A stretch of 15,896 nucleotides of DNA from Alphaproteobacteria bacterium (GTDB taxonomy: Bacteria > Pseudomonadota > Alphaproteobacteria > CAAGCB01 > CAG-977): contig CAAGCY010000011.1 in assembly GCA_900768465.1 (NCBI GenBank), forward strand, positions 1 to 15,896. The letters are read 5' to 3'. Positions 14,494 to 15,896 of this stretch are shown piece after piece. The notes under the pieces are model-generated. The model saw only the letters and a list, made by a program, of their open reading frames with translations. It was not told the origin of the DNA and searched no databases. Made by a program: the position numbers and the translations under genes. The stretch's first letter is position 1. Every line of letters begins with the position of its first letter.

Positions 14494-15454
14494 AAAACAC
14501 AGCGTTTGCCTTATGTTGCGCGGAGCGGGTGATTTTGCCCGTTTTGTCGCGTTCCGCCATAGCCCAAACCGATTCGTCAGCTTTCACTCCGACCGTTTTG
14601 GCGTAATCCGCCGCGATTTTCATATATCCCGCCTTGTCCTTTTTCAAAACGGAAAATGCGGAATCCGACATCAGCATATCGGCGGAAACATACGGTTTTC
14701 CTTTATACAGGCAAGTATCCGCAACGTCGCGGGCGGGCAATTCTTTGCCGAACAGATCTTTTCTGCCGCTTTCCTTGCCTTTTTGGGCATAAAAATCGAT
14801 TTCGTCCCTGTGCGCGTCGTCATAGAAATCACGGAAATAATCATAGCCGTACCACGCTTGAAAGCTTGCCTGCATGGCTTTCTTTTCATCGCCCGACTTG
14901 TCCATTTCGGCGACGAAAGCGCGAAACATCGGCATATCGTTTTTCTCGGCTTCGGCATACACTTCGGGCAGAACGTCGCGGCATTGATAAGTGAAGGCGG
15001 CTTCGTGCGCGCAGGCATCGGCTTCCATCGCGCGTTCGCGGCGCAAAATGGACGCAATGTTCAGCTGTTCCGTTTTCGGCGTGTTTTCGGGTTCGTGCGC
15101 CGCTTGAATGGCGTGCTGTCCTTCGTGAACGATGGTTTGCAAAGCGTACCCGTCGCCAAAGTTCGGATTGACCGCGATTTTTTTGCTTGTCGGTTCGCAA
15201 AAACCGCCGAAATCTCCCTTTTCAAAGGTGAACGTATAGCCCAATTCGGACAGTTCCGTCAGCGTATCGCGCCCTTTGTCGGTTTGCATGACCAAATCGA
15301 TTAAACGGGCAAATTCGGCGGATTCCTCGTTTTGCTTGCGTTTATCCGAAGCGGTGAACGCCGCGGTTAAAACGTTTTTCGCCTGTCGCGCTTTTTCGCC
15401 GCAAGCGTACGTTTTCACGGATTTATCCATAAACTCGGCAACGGATTTGGGCAT
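14462..15454 (-). CDS. HExxH zinc peptidase-like protein, first paralog of the tandem array
   Basis: 330 residues from ATG 15454, with AAAGGA 8 bases upstream, and first in the operon. N-terminal AEFMDKSVKTYACGEKARQA, zinc motif HEGQH (H110, E111, H114), likely third ligand E144 in AMEADACAHE, then DKSGDEKKAMQASFQAWYGY. That segment is nearly identical to the one in the fourth paralog, which hints at exchange between the array ends. A CLYKGKPYVSADMLMSD block lies near 245 and the protein ends in ALKQNGGR. No signal peptide is seen. The family resembles uncharacterised putative metallopeptidases (perhaps DUF6782-like); I cannot confirm that by search. Confidence 0.9.
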   Translation of the reverse strand: MPKSVAEFMDKSVKTYACGEKARQAKNVLTAAFTASDKRKQNEESAEFARLIDLVMQTDKGRDTLTELSELGYTFTFEKGDFGGFCEPTSKKIAVNPNFGDGYALQTIVHEGQHAIQAAHEPENTPKTEQLNIASILRRERAMEADACAHEAAFTYQCRDVLPEVYAEAEKNDMPMFRAFVAEMDKSGDEKKAMQASFQAWYGYDYFRDFYDDAHRDEIDFYAQKGKESGRKDLFGKELPARDVADTCLYKGKPYVSADMLMSDSAFSVLKKDKAGYMKIAADYAKTVGVKADESVWAMAERDKTGKITRSAQHKANAVFSAALKQNGGR

Positions 15455-15489
15455 AAGTTTATCCTTTCCATAGAATCGACTTTATTTGC

Positions 15490-15517
15490 AGGATAACATA
15501 TTGCCGAATTTTTACAA
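15490..15517 (-). promoter_or_regulatory. Sigma-70-type promoter for the four-gene peptidase-like operon
   Basis: On the minus strand, -35 TTGTAA (15517-15512), a 16-bp spacer and -10 TATCCT (15495-15490), each four of six consensus bases. The start near 15483 gives a leader of about 28 bases including AAAGGA. It is the only promoter-like sequence found before the array, since the internal gaps are 0-1 bases. Confidence 0.5.
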
Positions 15518-15572
15518 GCGTTTTGTCTGATTTTTTGTCCAGCACAAAGATAATCTCCGCTTATCTGTACAC

Positions 15573-15609
15573 AAAAAAAAGGCGAACATATGTCAGTGAT
15601 GTCCGCCTT
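15573..15609 (-). terminator. Strong Rho-independent terminator of the cysteine-rich gene
   Basis: On the minus strand an 11-bp stem AAGGCGGACAT / ATGTTCGCCTT with one G-T wobble and a 9-base loop is followed by eight T residues (15580-15573). It begins 22 bases after the stop of the cysteine-rich gene and insulates the peptidase-like operon from it. Confidence 0.85.
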
Positions 15610-15631
15610 CTTCTGTTTTCAAACGAAACTT

Positions 15632-15896
15632 TTATCCCTCATACGCACAACAGCATTGATTGCCGCGGAGATGCTTGTAAGATCCGGCTTTGCACGTTGT
15701 CAATTCACAAATATCGACGCACTTTGCCCCGTTACTGACCTTGTCCGCCGCACACCCACACTTTCCGGCACCTATCACTTCCGCCCCTTCGGGACAGTTG
15801 CAGTCCGCATCCCCCGTTTGACAAATCACGCATTTGCCGGACGAACACTTGAACCCTTGGGGACATATTGAGCTTGACGTGCAGAAATTTCCTGAC
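15632..15896 (-). CDS. Cysteine-rich protein, C-terminal fragment (5' end outside window)
   Basis: The frame is open from the right edge to TAA at 15634-15632, giving 87 residues with 16 cysteines. Their spacing is repetitive: CSSGKCVICQ, DCNCPEG, GKCGCAADK, GAKCVDICE, TTCKAG and a final QCCCAYEG. This pattern of short Cys-x-Cys and Cys-x2-Cys modules resembles EGF-like or other disulfide-rich extracellular repeats. A surface or secreted protein is therefore likely, with an export signal expected upstream of the window. It is followed by a strong terminator. An internal ATG at 15829 is not the true start, because the cysteine pattern continues upstream of it to the edge. Confidence 0.8.
   Translation of the reverse strand, partial: SGNFCTSSSICPQGFKCSSGKCVICQTGDADCNCPEGAEVIGAGKCGCAADKVSNGAKCVDICELTTCKAGSYKHLRGNQCCCAYEG

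Overview
The window looks like a piece of an alphaproteobacterial chromosome, probably from an uncultured, possibly gut-associated lineage. The main clue is a housekeeping core in which gatC-gatA-gatB (amidotransferase) is divergent from ruvX, an arrangement I associate with Alphaproteobacteria. Base composition is about 50% GC and NGG-ending polypurine ribosome binding sites are common. Assignment below class level is a guess.

Layout. (1) Positions 1-6386, all on the minus strand, hold large modular proteins of unknown function. They are built by reshuffling a few parts: an N-terminal HExxH metallopeptidase-like domain, a roughly 270-residue helical/coiled-coil domain, a possible ADP-ribosyltransferase-like region, a proline-rich repeat tract, and a conserved C-terminal tail ending in GESR. 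In transcription order these are a 724-residue protein (peptidase + coil + tail), a 361-residue coil protein followed immediately in another frame by a 540-residue protein (unknown/ART-like + polyproline + tail), and a protein cut by the left edge (peptidase + polyproline). The 361- and 540-residue frames meet at a run of seven T residues. A one-base shift there would give a single protein of about 912 residues, so the two are best read as one gene with a frameshift (programmed, mutational or a sequencing error).

(2) Positions 6526-10079 (minus) hold a compact operon gatC-gatA-gatB plus a small 97-residue gene of unknown function. GatCAB makes correctly charged Gln-tRNA and/or Asn-tRNA by transamidation. 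(3) Positions 10140-11583 (plus) hold ruvX (YqgF family nuclease) and a small MscS-type mechanosensitive channel.

(4) Positions 11580-15454 (minus) hold four tandem paralogous genes of about 294-333 residues, separated by 0-1 bases and led by a recognisable promoter. Each carries HExxH plus a downstream EADACAH motif and so looks like a zinc peptidase of the gluzincin type. None has a visible signal peptide. They share the zinc-site layout of the large proteins in region 1, so the conserved core is flanked on both sides by islands of the same superfamily. (5) The right edge holds the last 87 residues of a cysteine-rich protein with a strong Rho-independent terminator.

The most interesting content is the pair of peptidase-like islands. 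The shuffled domains, shared tail, near-identical polyproline repeats in neighbouring genes and tandem duplication resemble fast-evolving effector, toxin or surface-interaction proteins. That reading is inference. The sequence itself shows the domain sharing, the zinc motifs and the frameshift.
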